Positions 34,005 to 41,748 of a stretch of DNA of 64,000 nt are shown one piece after another. Position 1 is the first letter of the stretch. Every line of letters begins with the position of its first letter. The stretch is from contig NZ_CP034179.1 of the NCBI RefSeq assembly GCF_003860345.1, forward strand, positions 930,001 through 994,000, given 5' to 3'. A program made the position numbers and the translations under genes. A model generated the notes under the pieces. That model was not told the DNA's origin, ran no database searches, and saw nothing but the letters and a program-made list of their open reading frames with translations. The DNA is from Caenibius tardaugens NBRC 16725. Lineage in GTDB: Bacteria; Pseudomonadota; Alphaproteobacteria; Sphingomonadales; Sphingomonadaceae.

Positions 34005-34454
34005 TTATCCGTTGATGAAACCGAAAGCGCGCATCAGTCCGACCGTGGCGAAGCCACTCGTCATGAAGGTCAAGGTGGCAACCATGGATCGGCGCGAGAG
34101 TCGGGAGAGACCGCAGACCCCGTGGCCGCTCGTGCAACCTGAACCGAGCCGCGTCCCGAAACCGACAAGCAGTCCAGCAATGACCAGTTGCGGGATTGAA
34201 GCTGTAAAGCGCGGCTCGACACCGCTGAAAGCCAGCGCGACGAGCAGCGCTCCCGAGGGCAACCCGACAACGAAGGCGAGCGCTGTCGCGCGTGGCGCAC
34301 CCGTATCGGCAATTCCCAACCCACGGGCGAGCATGCCGCTGACGCCGGCAATACGACCAAGACCGAGCAGCATGATCGCGGCGGCAAGACCGATCAGCAG
34401 GCCGCCCGCCAGTCCCGCAGCGGGCATGGCGTCAGGGAAGCCGGGCAGCATCAT
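34005..34454 (-). CDS. YeeE/YedE family membrane protein
   Basis: A 149-residue half-size transporter subunit. It has the signature GFGTRLGSGCTSGHGVCGLS, with the Cys that handles thiosulfate or sulfane sulfur. Four hydrophobic segments are visible. Its start overlaps the MBL-fold gene stop by four bases. Confidence 0.88.
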   Translation of the reverse strand: MMLPGFPDAMPAAGLAGGLLIGLAAAIMLLGLGRIAGVSGMLARGLGIADTGAPRATALAFVVGLPSGALLVALAFSGVEPRFTASIPQLVIAGLLVGFGTRLGSGCTSGHGVCGLSRLSRRSMVATLTFMTSGFATVGLMRAFGFING

Positions 34455-35380
34455 ACCGCGTTGACCGGGATCTTGAGGTAAGTAACGCCATTGTCCTCGG
34501 CCGGGGGCAGATGCCCCGCGCGCATGTTCACCTGCACCGAGGGCAGGATCAGGCGCGGCATCGCGAGCGTCTTATCCCGGGCCTCGCGCATCACGACAAA
34601 TTCGTCCTCGCTTACCCCGTCATGGATATGGACGTTGGCCTCGCACTCAGCCTCTACGGTTGTTTCCCAGACATAGTCCTTGCGCCCTTCCGGCAGATAA
34701 TCGTGGCACATGAATAGACGCGTTTCAGGCGGCAGCGACAGAAGCCGCATTGCAGACCGATAGAGGGTGCGGGCATCGCCACCCGGAAAATCGGCGCGCG
34801 CCGTGCCATAGTCGGGCATGAACATGGTATCGCCGACAAAGACCGCATCGCCGATCACATAGGCAATGCAGGCCGGCGTGTGACCCGGCACATGCAGCAC
34901 GGTAACATCGAGATTGCCGATGCGGAAACGGTCGCCATCCTTCCATAGGTGATCGAAATCCGAGCCGTCGCGCTCGAAGTCCGTACCGGCATTGAACAGC
35001 TTGCCGAATGTCTCTTGGACGGTGACGATATGTTCGCCGATCGCGATTTTTCCGCCGAGCTTCTGTTGCAGATAGGGCGCGGCCGAGAGGTGATCGGCGT
35101 GGGCGTGGGTCTCCAGATGCCAGTCAATCGATAGCCCCTTCTCCTCAACATAGGCGAGCACCGCCTCGGCTGCGGAGAAAGAGGTGCGACCCGAAGCCGG
35201 ATCATAATCCAGCACGCTATCGATGACCGCGGCGCGAAGGCTCTCTGGATCGTGGACGACGTAAGTCACCGTGAAGGTCGGCTCGTCGAAGAACGCCTTG
35301 ATCTGAGGAATGCCAGCCTGAGCGGCAGAGATTTGCGAGGAGGCTGCTGCAAGCGCGGAGTCGGTCACGGAAAACCTCAT
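34451..35380 (-). CDS. MBL-fold persulfide dioxygenase-like hydrolase (Blh/ETHE1 type)
   Basis: A 309-residue metallo-beta-lactamase-fold protein. Metal site: THAHADHLSAAPYL, VLHVPGHTPACIAY, VFVGDTMFMPDYG. The extra C-terminal region with LFMCHDYLPEGRKDYVWETT is typical of the Blh/ETHE1-like branch that oxidises glutathione persulfide to sulfite. It is the first gene of the minus-strand sulfide operon and lies across a 75-base AT-rich control region from the peroxiredoxin-ArsR pair. Confidence 0.88.
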   Translation of the reverse strand: MRFSVTDSALAAASSQISAAQAGIPQIKAFFDEPTFTVTYVVHDPESLRAAVIDSVLDYDPASGRTSFSAAEAVLAYVEEKGLSIDWHLETHAHADHLSAAPYLQQKLGGKIAIGEHIVTVQETFGKLFNAGTDFERDGSDFDHLWKDGDRFRIGNLDVTVLHVPGHTPACIAYVIGDAVFVGDTMFMPDYGTARADFPGGDARTLYRSAMRLLSLPPETRLFMCHDYLPEGRKDYVWETTVEAECEANVHIHDGVSEDEFVVMREARDKTLAMPRLILPSVQVNMRAGHLPPAEDNGVTYLKIPVNAV

Positions 35381-35387
35381 AAATTCA

Positions 35388-35411
35388 TATTTACATATAT
35401 CGTGTAATATA
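35388..35411. promoter_or_regulatory. Candidate ArsR/BigR-type operator in the divergent promoter
   Basis: An AT-rich imperfect inverted repeat, TATTTACA, seven bases, TGTAATATA, lies between the divergent MBL and peroxiredoxin genes. ArsR-family sulfide sensors bind such repeats in front of their sulfur operons, and an ArsR gene lies 0.7 kb away. The match is by eye. Confidence 0.5.
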
Positions 35412-35455
35412 CTAATCTTCTTGCGTCAAGTCGCGAGAGCGTCGAAGGGGGCGTC

Positions 35456-36079
35456 ATGGAAACCGCTCAAAAATCGGAAAGCCGCTCGCCGCGCATCGGA
35501 GAGATCGCGCCGGATTTCCGCGCCCGCTCAACGGCAGGCGAAATCCAGCTCTCCAAGCTACGCGGACGCTGGGTGATCTTCTTCTCCCATCCGGCAGACT
35601 TCACGCCTGTGTGCAGCACGGAATTCGCCGAACTCGCCCGGCGCCAAGCTGAATTCGATGCACTCGACACCGCGCTATTGGGCCTGTCGGTCGACAGCCT
35701 TTACTCACACATGGCGTGGGTCCGGGCGATCCGTGAGACGCTGGACGCCGATGTCCGCTTTCCCATAATTGAAGATCCGAGCATGGCGATCGGGCGTGCC
35801 TATGGCATGATCGACGAGCAATCGGCTGACAGCATGGCGATGCGCTCGACTTTCTTCATCGACCCTGAAGGCGTCATTAGAGCGATTACCTGCTATCCCC
35901 ATAATGTGGGGCGTTCGGTTGATGAGATGCTGCGGATGCTTAAGGCGTTGAAGGCTGTGAGCAATGCCCAAACCCTGGCTCCTGAAGGATGGCGCGAAGG
36001 GAAACCGTTACTCAGCCCCGCATCCGACATTGATGAAGATCGCGAGGACTGGTTCTGCCGCTTCGTGGACGCGCCATGA
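35456..36079 (+). CDS. Peroxiredoxin, Prx6/1-Cys-like
   Basis: A 207-residue thiol peroxidase. The peroxidatic site reads HPADFTPVCSTE, with Cys53, and GEIAPDFRARSTAG is at the N terminus. The longer C-terminal part (YPHNVGRSVDEMLRMLKAL, then REGKPLLSP) is that of the Prx6 branch. It overlaps the ArsR gene by four bases and diverges from the sulfide operon. It may reduce peroxides or polysulfides under sulfide stress. Confidence 0.88.
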   Translation: METAQKSESRSPRIGEIAPDFRARSTAGEIQLSKLRGRWVIFFSHPADFTPVCSTEFAELARRQAEFDALDTALLGLSVDSLYSHMAWVRAIRETLDADVRFPIIEDPSMAIGRAYGMIDEQSADSMAMRSTFFIDPEGVIRAITCYPHNVGRSVDEMLRMLKALKAVSNAQTLAPEGWREGKPLLSPASDIDEDREDWFCRFVDAP

Positions 36080-36468
36080 CGGCCGCATTTTACGAGGACC
36101 GTGATGCTGCGACCGTCGCATCCGACAAGCTCAAGGTCTTTGCGCAACCTCAGCGCCTCATGATCCTCTCCTGTCTGTTGCGCGGTGAGCGCAACGTGTC
36201 GGAAATTGGTGAAGCAACTGAGATCGTTCAGCCAGCACTAAGCCAGCAGCTCGGCGAATTGCGCCGCGCCAATCTCGTTCAAACGCGTAAGGAGGCCAAG
36301 CTGGTCTGGTATGCACTTGCAGACGACAGCGTCGCTATGTGTGTCCGAACCATTGAAGCGATTTTCGGGGGGCTGGGTAAAGTCGACGATCTGCGCACGC
36401 CTTCACATCCGACAAAGCGTCCGCCATCTCCGGAGGGTGTTGCCGGCTTCGCTCAAATTATCGATTGA
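36076..36468 (+). CDS. ArsR/SmtB family regulator, probable sulfide/persulfide sensor
   Basis: A 130-residue winged-helix repressor: FAQPQRLMILSCLLRGERNV, then EIVQPALSQQLGELRRANLV (recognition helix) and the wing RKEAKLVWYAL. BigR and SqrR, the sulfide-sensing members, use two cysteines about 66 residues apart. Here the two internal Cys are at 33 and 89, 56 apart; the first is shifted by one residue relative to SqrR as I align it, and the usual second position is not Cys. It could still form a polysulfide bridge, or it could sense something else. It likely represses the divergent sulfide operon. Confidence 0.82.
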   Translation: MTAAFYEDRDAATVASDKLKVFAQPQRLMILSCLLRGERNVSEIGEATEIVQPALSQQLGELRRANLVQTRKEAKLVWYALADDSVAMCVRTIEAIFGGLGKVDDLRTPSHPTKRPPSPEGVAGFAQIID

Positions 36469-36668
36469 AATTTTCTGCCGAAAACTCCCTGATTCCGAAT
36501 TTGAAAGGGTCGCACCGGAATCGGTTCGGGAGTCAGATGATGATCGGCTCGCTGCGCGCCTTGCGGCGCCAAGAGAGAACGGCGCACGTCGTGCCGATTA
36601 ACGCAGCGATTGCGCGGGGGTGAATTTGCGCCAGTTGGAGCGGCAGGTTTTGGTATAAACGGACATAT

Positions 36669-37504
36669 GGGTACTGTCAGAGTAACATGGCAGCGGACGC
36701 GCGGGGATGGTAACTCCAGTGAATGCCTCGCAAATCCCGCGCTCTTCCGCCCAGCCCGTTCCGACGGTTCAATTCATCACCCGAGGTAATCCGCCTCGTG
36801 GTGATGATGTATGTGAGGTTTCCGCTATCGCTGCGGAATGTCGAAGACCTCCTGTTCGAACGCGGTATCGATCTTTGTCATGAAACCGTGCGGTTCTGGT
36901 GGAACCGGTTTGGCCCTCTGTTCGCCGCCGACATCCGCAGGAAGCGTATAAGCAGAATGCGTGGCTTCCGGCACTGGAGATGGCATCTCGACGAAATGTA
37001 CGTCAAATTGAACGGTGAAATGGTCTACCTCTGGCGAGCGGTCGATCACGAAGGCGAGATCCTAGAAAGCTATGTCACCAAAACCCGGGACAAAGCCGCA
37101 GCCCTGCGATTCATAAAGAAGGCTCTGAAACACCACGGCAACGTTGCCACCATCACAACCGATGGCCTGCGGTCCTACAAGGCGGCGATGAATACGCTGG
37201 GCTGTGAGCAGAAGCAGGAAGTCGGTCGTTATGCCAACAACAGGGTGGAAAACAGCCACCTACCTTTTCGGCGACGAGAACGCGCGATGCTCCGCTTCAG
37301 ACAAATGAAGGCGCTACAAAAATTCGCTTCTGTCCATGCCAACGTCCACAATCACTTCAGCCACGAACGCCATCTGATCGACAGAGAAACTTACAAAGCC
37401 CGCCGCTCAGCCGCCATGACCGAATGGCAAAACCTTGTCGCCTGAAGCAGTTCTCCAATTACCCCCAATGCGCCAAGTGGAGAGCGGTTCGCATAAGACT
37501 GATG
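36669..37504 (+). mobile_element. IS6-family element, copy A
   Basis: The left end near 36669 reads GGGTACTGTCAGAGTAACAT, resembling the left end of copy B (47242, GGTGGTGTCAAAAGG). The right end is given by similarity to copy B up to CATAAGACTGA near 37503, where the adjacent IS1111-type element begins. The borders are approximate. Confidence 0.6.
36723..37445 (+). CDS. IS6-family transposase (copy A, intact)
   Basis: DDE transposase of 240 residues. Catalytic residues: Asp in RWHLDEMYVKLNGEM, Asp in TITTDGLRSYKAAM, Glu in NNRVENSHLPFRRRE. The N-terminal EVIRLVVMMYVRFPLSLRNV is the standard IS6 start. The C terminus ends MTEWQNLVA, as expected for a full-length protein. Compare the frameshifted copy B and the decayed copy C. 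IS6 elements move by co-integration. Confidence 0.93.
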   Translation: MPRKSRALPPSPFRRFNSSPEVIRLVVMMYVRFPLSLRNVEDLLFERGIDLCHETVRFWWNRFGPLFAADIRRKRISRMRGFRHWRWHLDEMYVKLNGEMVYLWRAVDHEGEILESYVTKTRDKAAALRFIKKALKHHGNVATITTDGLRSYKAAMNTLGCEQKQEVGRYANNRVENSHLPFRRRERAMLRFRQMKALQKFASVHANVHNHFSHERHLIDRETYKARRSAAMTEWQNLVA

Positions 37505-37586
37505 AGGTGGATGGCCCCTGTGTCCGACCGATGTGAGTCGTATTGTGGGCTGTTGTTGAAGCACCCCATGCAAAGGACCATCCACC

Positions 37587-38609
37587 ATGGAGATTACCAC
37601 TATCGGCCTTGATCTGGCGAAGTCTGTTTTCCAACTGCATGCTGTTGATGCCAATGGCGATGTTGTCTGGCGTAAGAAGTTACGCCGGACAGCGCTTCTG
37701 GGCGCTTTGGCGAAGATCCCGCCCTGCCTTGTGGGCATCGAAGCTTGCGCCACGTCTCATTACTGGGCCCGTGAGATTTCTGCCCTGGGACATCAGGTGC
37801 GGCTTATGCCGCCTGCTTATGTGAAGGCCTATCTACGGCGCCAGAAGAATGATGCGGCAGATGCAGAGGCGATCTGTGAAGCGGTGCAGCGTCCCATGAT
37901 GCGGTTCGTCCCGGTAAAAAGTGCCGAGCGTCAGGCTGTCCTCGTGCTGCATCGTTCACGCGAACTCCTGGTTCGTCAACGTACCATGCTGATCAATGCC
38001 ATTCGCGGTCACTGCGCAGAGTTTGGGCTGATTGCAGCCCAAGGTGTGCGCAATGTGAGTGAGCTGATGAAACGGGTCAGGCTAGCCGATCAGGCGGTTT
38101 TACCCGAGATGGCAAAAAACGCCATGATCCTGCTGGCGGAGCAACTGGAAACTCTGGATATGCAGATACAGAGGCTCAACCGTCGTTTGCTTGTCTGGCA
38201 TCGTCAGGATCAGGCCAGTCAGAGGCTGGCGACTATTCCGGGGATCGGGGTTATCAGCGCTACCGCTCTGGCTGCCTCTGTAACCGATCCTGCCCAGTTT
38301 CGGTCCGGCCGGGAGTTCTCTGCCTCACTCGGTCTGGTTCCGCGCCAGAACTCATCTGGCGGTAAAGATCGATTGGGACGGATCTCGAAGATGGGGGACC
38401 GTTATCTGCGAAAGTTGCTTGTTGTTGGTGCGACATCCGTGGTTCGCAGGGCAAGGACTGCTGATAGTGCCGCGAGCAATTGGGTTTGCGGCCTGCTCGA
38501 ACGCAAGCCCACCCGGCTTGTTACCGTGGCCATGGCCAACAAGACTGCCCGAATTGTCTGGGCCGTTCTGGCGCGCGGCGAAGTCTATCAGGCAAAGGCT
38601 TTGGCCTGA
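37587..38609 (+). CDS. IS110-family DEDD transposase
   Basis: A 340-residue RNA-guided recombinase of the IS110 family. The N-terminal RuvC-like site shows Asp in ITTIGLDLAKSVFQLHAV, Glu in VGIEACATSHYW, and Asp residues in RRQKNDAADAEAICEA. The C-terminal Tnp_20 domain has TIPGIGVISATALAASV and SASLGLVPRQNSSGGKDRLG, with the conserved Ser. The inverted pair GGTGGATGG / CCATCCACC brackets its short leader (37507-37515 and 37578-37586). It should use a bridge RNA encoded in the element. Confidence 0.93.
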   Translation: MEITTIGLDLAKSVFQLHAVDANGDVVWRKKLRRTALLGALAKIPPCLVGIEACATSHYWAREISALGHQVRLMPPAYVKAYLRRQKNDAADAEAICEAVQRPMMRFVPVKSAERQAVLVLHRSRELLVRQRTMLINAIRGHCAEFGLIAAQGVRNVSELMKRVRLADQAVLPEMAKNAMILLAEQLETLDMQIQRLNRRLLVWHRQDQASQRLATIPGIGVISATALAASVTDPAQFRSGREFSASLGLVPRQNSSGGKDRLGRISKMGDRYLRKLLVVGATSVVRRARTADSAASNWVCGLLERKPTRLVTVAMANKTARIVWAVLARGEVYQAKALA

Positions 38610-38866
38610 GAATAATAGCGGTGCCGATTATTATGCACCGCTTTGAACTGTGAGGGTGCCAACAGGAATGATGATAACGATCTGAACGCGGCCGCAAAGG
38701 TCAGGACAACCCGAGGTGCTGTCGGAGCCACGAGCTCGTCCGACTGAATGGGACCCGACCAGCGGACAGCATCAGGGCCAGCGGTCTATACATGCCGCAC
38801 CAACAGGCCGGACAGATGACCGCACCCTGTCAGATTAAATCATCAAACCTATTTTACCCCTTGCAG
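38610..38866 (+). ncRNA. Candidate bridge-RNA region of the IS1111-type element
   Basis: Non-coding 3' region of the element. IS1111-branch elements encode their bridge RNA downstream of the transposase. A clear hairpin is at 38618-38641 (GCGGTGC, 10-base loop, GCACCGC, then TTT). Target- and donor-binding loops were not assigned. Confidence 0.35.
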
Positions 38867-39368
38867 CACAGGGGCCATCCACAGATGACAGCACCATTGC
38901 GGGCGTTCGGCCATTTTCTCCGCGATAGACAATCGTCTGCCGTTCCATCACGCAATCCACACCCGCTTGCGTGATAACATATTCCACATCGATCAGAAGC
39001 AATGCCCCGCTTTCACCCATGCGATGGCGGATATCGCGGATCATCGCGCGGCGCGTGGCCGGTTCGCCGACACGCAGCGGCGCGGCAAAGTGCATTTCAG
39101 CGGTGGCAAACATGCGTCGGGGCAACGTCACAGGCGGCAAAAACCCGCCGCGCAATGGATGTCCGTCGAAGCCCACCTCTTCAGCCCGCACAACCGGGAG
39201 GAAACAGCCCCAATGACCCAGAGATGGCCAGTGCCTTTCGACATCAGTATCTTCGCCTATAACCGCCGCAAAACGTCTCAAGGCACCCGGATCAAGCACT
39301 TCGTTCGTGCTTTCGCTGCGACCGGTCCAGCGCTGCCATTCTGCAACCACCGCAGGGTCCAGTGTCAC
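38835..39368 (-). pseudogene. MaoC/HTD2-like dehydratase, 3' end cut by the IS element
   Basis: The first about 160 residues resemble the N-terminal half of HTD2-type (FAS1-like dehydratase) acyl-CoA hydratases: ALRRFAAVIGEDTDVERHWP, PLRGGFLPPVTLPRRMFATA, IDVEYVITQAGVDCVMERQT. Relatives are about 270-290 residues. From about residue 162 (VDGPCAARGKIGLMI) the frame runs into the IS1111-type end at 38882, so the C-terminal half is lost. It overlaps the CoA-transferase gene by four bases and is the last gene of the acyl-CoA cluster. Confidence 0.75.
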
Positions 39369-40585
39369 GACGCCGGCCCCGCGACGACGCCCCGATCATG
39401 CAACGCAGCAATCGCACCATCACCAAGGCCGAGCACCTTCGTCAGCACCTCATCACTGTCTGCGCCAAGCCGGGGCGAAGGCGCCACAGCGGCGCGTGGC
39501 CGCCCGGCCAGATGCGCTGCGGGGCCTGCCGCCGGATAGCTAAGCCCGCTTGGATGGGAGATCGTCTCGAAAACCGGGTTACCCGCAAAGAGGCGCTGAT
39601 CGAACGCAGCTTCAGCAAGGCTCCGATATTCCGACCAGGTAACGCCCGCTTCATCGAATGCCGGACCGAGATCGGCACAGGTCCGCGCCACAATCGCCGC
39701 TTCAAACACCGGAAACAAACGCGCGCGGTGCATAAATCGCGCACCCTCGTCAGATGCGAAGCACACCCCCGCCTCCTGCTCGATCTTGGAAACCGGCCTC
39801 GCGATATCGAGCACCTTGATCAACCCCGACCATTGTTTCGGTGTGATCGCCACCACCATTAGCCGCCGCCCATCCGCTGTGCCGAAGTCGCGACCGAAGG
39901 CGCCAAATAGATCGTTTCCCATGCGCTGGCGATCCCCGCCCATCAGCGTCTCTGCCAGTTGCCCCGTCTGCGACAGGCAGGTCGCTGCCACATCGGACAA
40001 TGGCAGTTGAACATTCGCCCCCAACCCTGTGCACCGCCGCGCGCGTTCGGCTGCGACCATGGCGAAGGCCGCCTGGCTGCCAGCGATGAAATCCCATGCG
40101 GGAAACACATGGTTCACCGGATTGAGCGAATCCACAGGGCCGGTCATCAGCGGAACGCCGACCGCCGCATTTATCGTGTAATCCACAGCGGGCGCGCCAT
40201 CGGCCCAGCCCATCACCCGCACGCATATTACATCCTCACGCCGCGCAGCCAACGCCTGGTAGGAGAGAAAGCCGTGCACCGGGAAGTTGGTGAGAAACAA
40301 TCCGCAACTATCACCCGGAGCCGTGGCAAGAGCTAGCGCCAGTTCACGCCCTTCGCCTGACGAAAGATCGATCGCGATCGATTTCTTGCCCTTGTTCAGC
40401 CCTTCCCAATACAGACTGGCGCCGTTCGGTGCGAGCGGCCAGCGACGATAATCGGGCCCGCCGCCGATCGCATCAATGCGGATCACTTCCGCACCCATCT
40501 GCGCCAGATGCATGCCCGCCGACGGCCCGGCGACAAACGCCGCCGCCTCGATCACCCGTAGCCCATCAAGCAGATCATAGGTCAT
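39365..40585 (-). CDS. CaiB/BaiF (family III) CoA transferase
   Basis: A 406-residue enzyme that moves CoA between carboxylic acids. The N terminus LLDGLRVIEAAAFVAGPSAG and the block GADVIRID-like (GAEVIRIDAIGGGPDYRRWP) are family hallmarks; NKGKKSIAIDLSSGEGRELA follows, and the catalytic Asp is likely in AVDYTINAAVG. It lies 25 bases after the ACAD stop and overlaps the truncated dehydratase gene. It probably activates the substrate of this degradation cluster. Confidence 0.9.
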   Translation of the reverse strand: MTYDLLDGLRVIEAAAFVAGPSAGMHLAQMGAEVIRIDAIGGGPDYRRWPLAPNGASLYWEGLNKGKKSIAIDLSSGEGRELALALATAPGDSCGLFLTNFPVHGFLSYQALAARREDVICVRVMGWADGAPAVDYTINAAVGVPLMTGPVDSLNPVNHVFPAWDFIAGSQAAFAMVAAERARRCTGLGANVQLPLSDVAATCLSQTGQLAETLMGGDRQRMGNDLFGAFGRDFGTADGRRLMVVAITPKQWSGLIKVLDIARPVSKIEQEAGVCFASDEGARFMHRARLFPVFEAAIVARTCADLGPAFDEAGVTWSEYRSLAEAAFDQRLFAGNPVFETISHPSGLSYPAAGPAAHLAGRPRAAVAPSPRLGADSDEVLTKVLGLGDGAIAALHDRGVVAGPAS

Positions 40586-40610
40586 GCGCTAATCCTGCCA
40601 CCACCGATCC

Positions 40611-41738
40611 TCAATACCCCGCCAGATGGCCGTAGCGTTCACGATGAAATGCGCTGTTGCCCCAAGTGGTATCCGCAACGGCCGCCCGTTTCAGGTAAAG
40701 ACCAGCGTCGTGTTCTTCCGTCATGCCGATGCCGCCATGAAGTTGCACCATTTCGCGCGCGACGGACAATGCGGCCTCTCCAGCGAGCGCCTTCGCAAGC
40801 GAGACGAGCATCGGTGCATCAGCATAGTCGGCATCCAGCGCGGTCAGTGCTGCTTCCACAGCCGACCGCGTCAGCGTCAGTTCGGCGAACATCGCGACCG
40901 CGCGATGTTGCAGCGCCTGAAACGATCCGATCAACTGGCCAAATTGCACACGTGTCTTGAGATAATCTATCGTTGTCTCAAATGCCTGCGTCGCACTACC
41001 GAGCATTTCGGCCGCAAGCCCGGCCCGACCGCGATCAAGAATCCGGTCAAGCAATGCGGCGCCGGCATTCGCTTCGCCAAGCACCGCGCGCTCTTCCAGC
41101 ATCACACTCTCGAGGCGCAGGCGCGCCGCACCCCGTCCGTCGATCCGATCCAATCTTTCGCGCGATAGGCCCGCGGCATCCGCCGGGATCAGGAACAGAG
41201 TTAGATCATCAGCGCCCGTGCCGGTTCGCGCAACGGTCACAAAGGCCGCAGCCGCCATACCATCTGGCACAGGCGCTTTGATGCCATCCAGTCGCCAGCG
41301 ATTGCCGTCGCGAACCGCGCCAAGCGCAGTACGTGCCGGATTATGCCGGCCCTCCTCCTCCAGAGCAAGCACCACCACCGCCGAACCGGTGGCGATCTGA
41401 GGCAACCACTCGGCCTGCTGCGCGGTGTTTCCGCCAAGCCGTAACGCGCTTGCTCCGACTAGTCCGCTCGACAGAAGAGGCGAGGCGACCAGTGTACGGC
41501 CAAGCTCTTCCAGCACCAGCCCGAGGCCCATCAGGCCGAAATCAGATCCTCCATGTTCCTCGGGTACGATAATCCCTGCCCAGCCCAGCCCGGCCATTTC
41601 GACAAACAAGTCCGCGTCATAACCGATCGGAGGCCGCTCTTGGAGCACGTGTCGAAGCGCCGTCACCGGTGCGCGATCACGCACCCAGTCTGATGCCATA
41701 TTGCGCAGCAGCAGCTGTTCCTCGTTCAGCAAAGCCAT
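40611..41738 (-). CDS. Acyl-CoA dehydrogenase, second subunit or paralogue
   Basis: A 375-residue FAD enzyme. Segments: MALLNEEQLLLRNMASDWVR, GLGWAGIIVPEEHGGSDFGL, DRGRAGLAAEMLGSATQAFE, RVQFGQLIGSFQALQHRAVA and QLHGGIGMTEEHDAGLYLKR near the end. The start is the ATG at 41738; the longer frame runs into the neighbour. It follows the first ACAD gene by 10 bases. Such adjacent, unequal ACAD pairs often form alpha2beta2 enzymes in steroid or side-chain degradation; that is an inference here. Confidence 0.9.
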   Translation of the reverse strand: MALLNEEQLLLRNMASDWVRDRAPVTALRHVLQERPPIGYDADLFVEMAGLGWAGIIVPEEHGGSDFGLMGLGLVLEELGRTLVASPLLSSGLVGASALRLGGNTAQQAEWLPQIATGSAVVVLALEEEGRHNPARTALGAVRDGNRWRLDGIKAPVPDGMAAAAFVTVARTGTGADDLTLFLIPADAAGLSRERLDRIDGRGAARLRLESVMLEERAVLGEANAGAALLDRILDRGRAGLAAEMLGSATQAFETTIDYLKTRVQFGQLIGSFQALQHRAVAMFAELTLTRSAVEAALTALDADYADAPMLVSLAKALAGEAALSVAREMVQLHGGIGMTEEHDAGLYLKRAAVADTTWGNSAFHRERYGHLAGY

Positions 41739-41748
41739 ACAGGTTCTC

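Larger units (their letters stand above)
37508..38882 (+). mobile_element. IS110-family (IS1111-type) element
   Basis: Bounded by a perfect 16-bp inverted repeat: GTGGATGGCCCCTGTG at 37508-37523 and its complement at 38867-38882. Such subterminal repeats mark the IS1111 branch. The element is about 1.4 kb with one transposase gene and about 260 non-coding bases at its 3' side. It lies directly against IS6 copy A on the left and cuts the dehydratase gene on the right. Confidence 0.75.
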
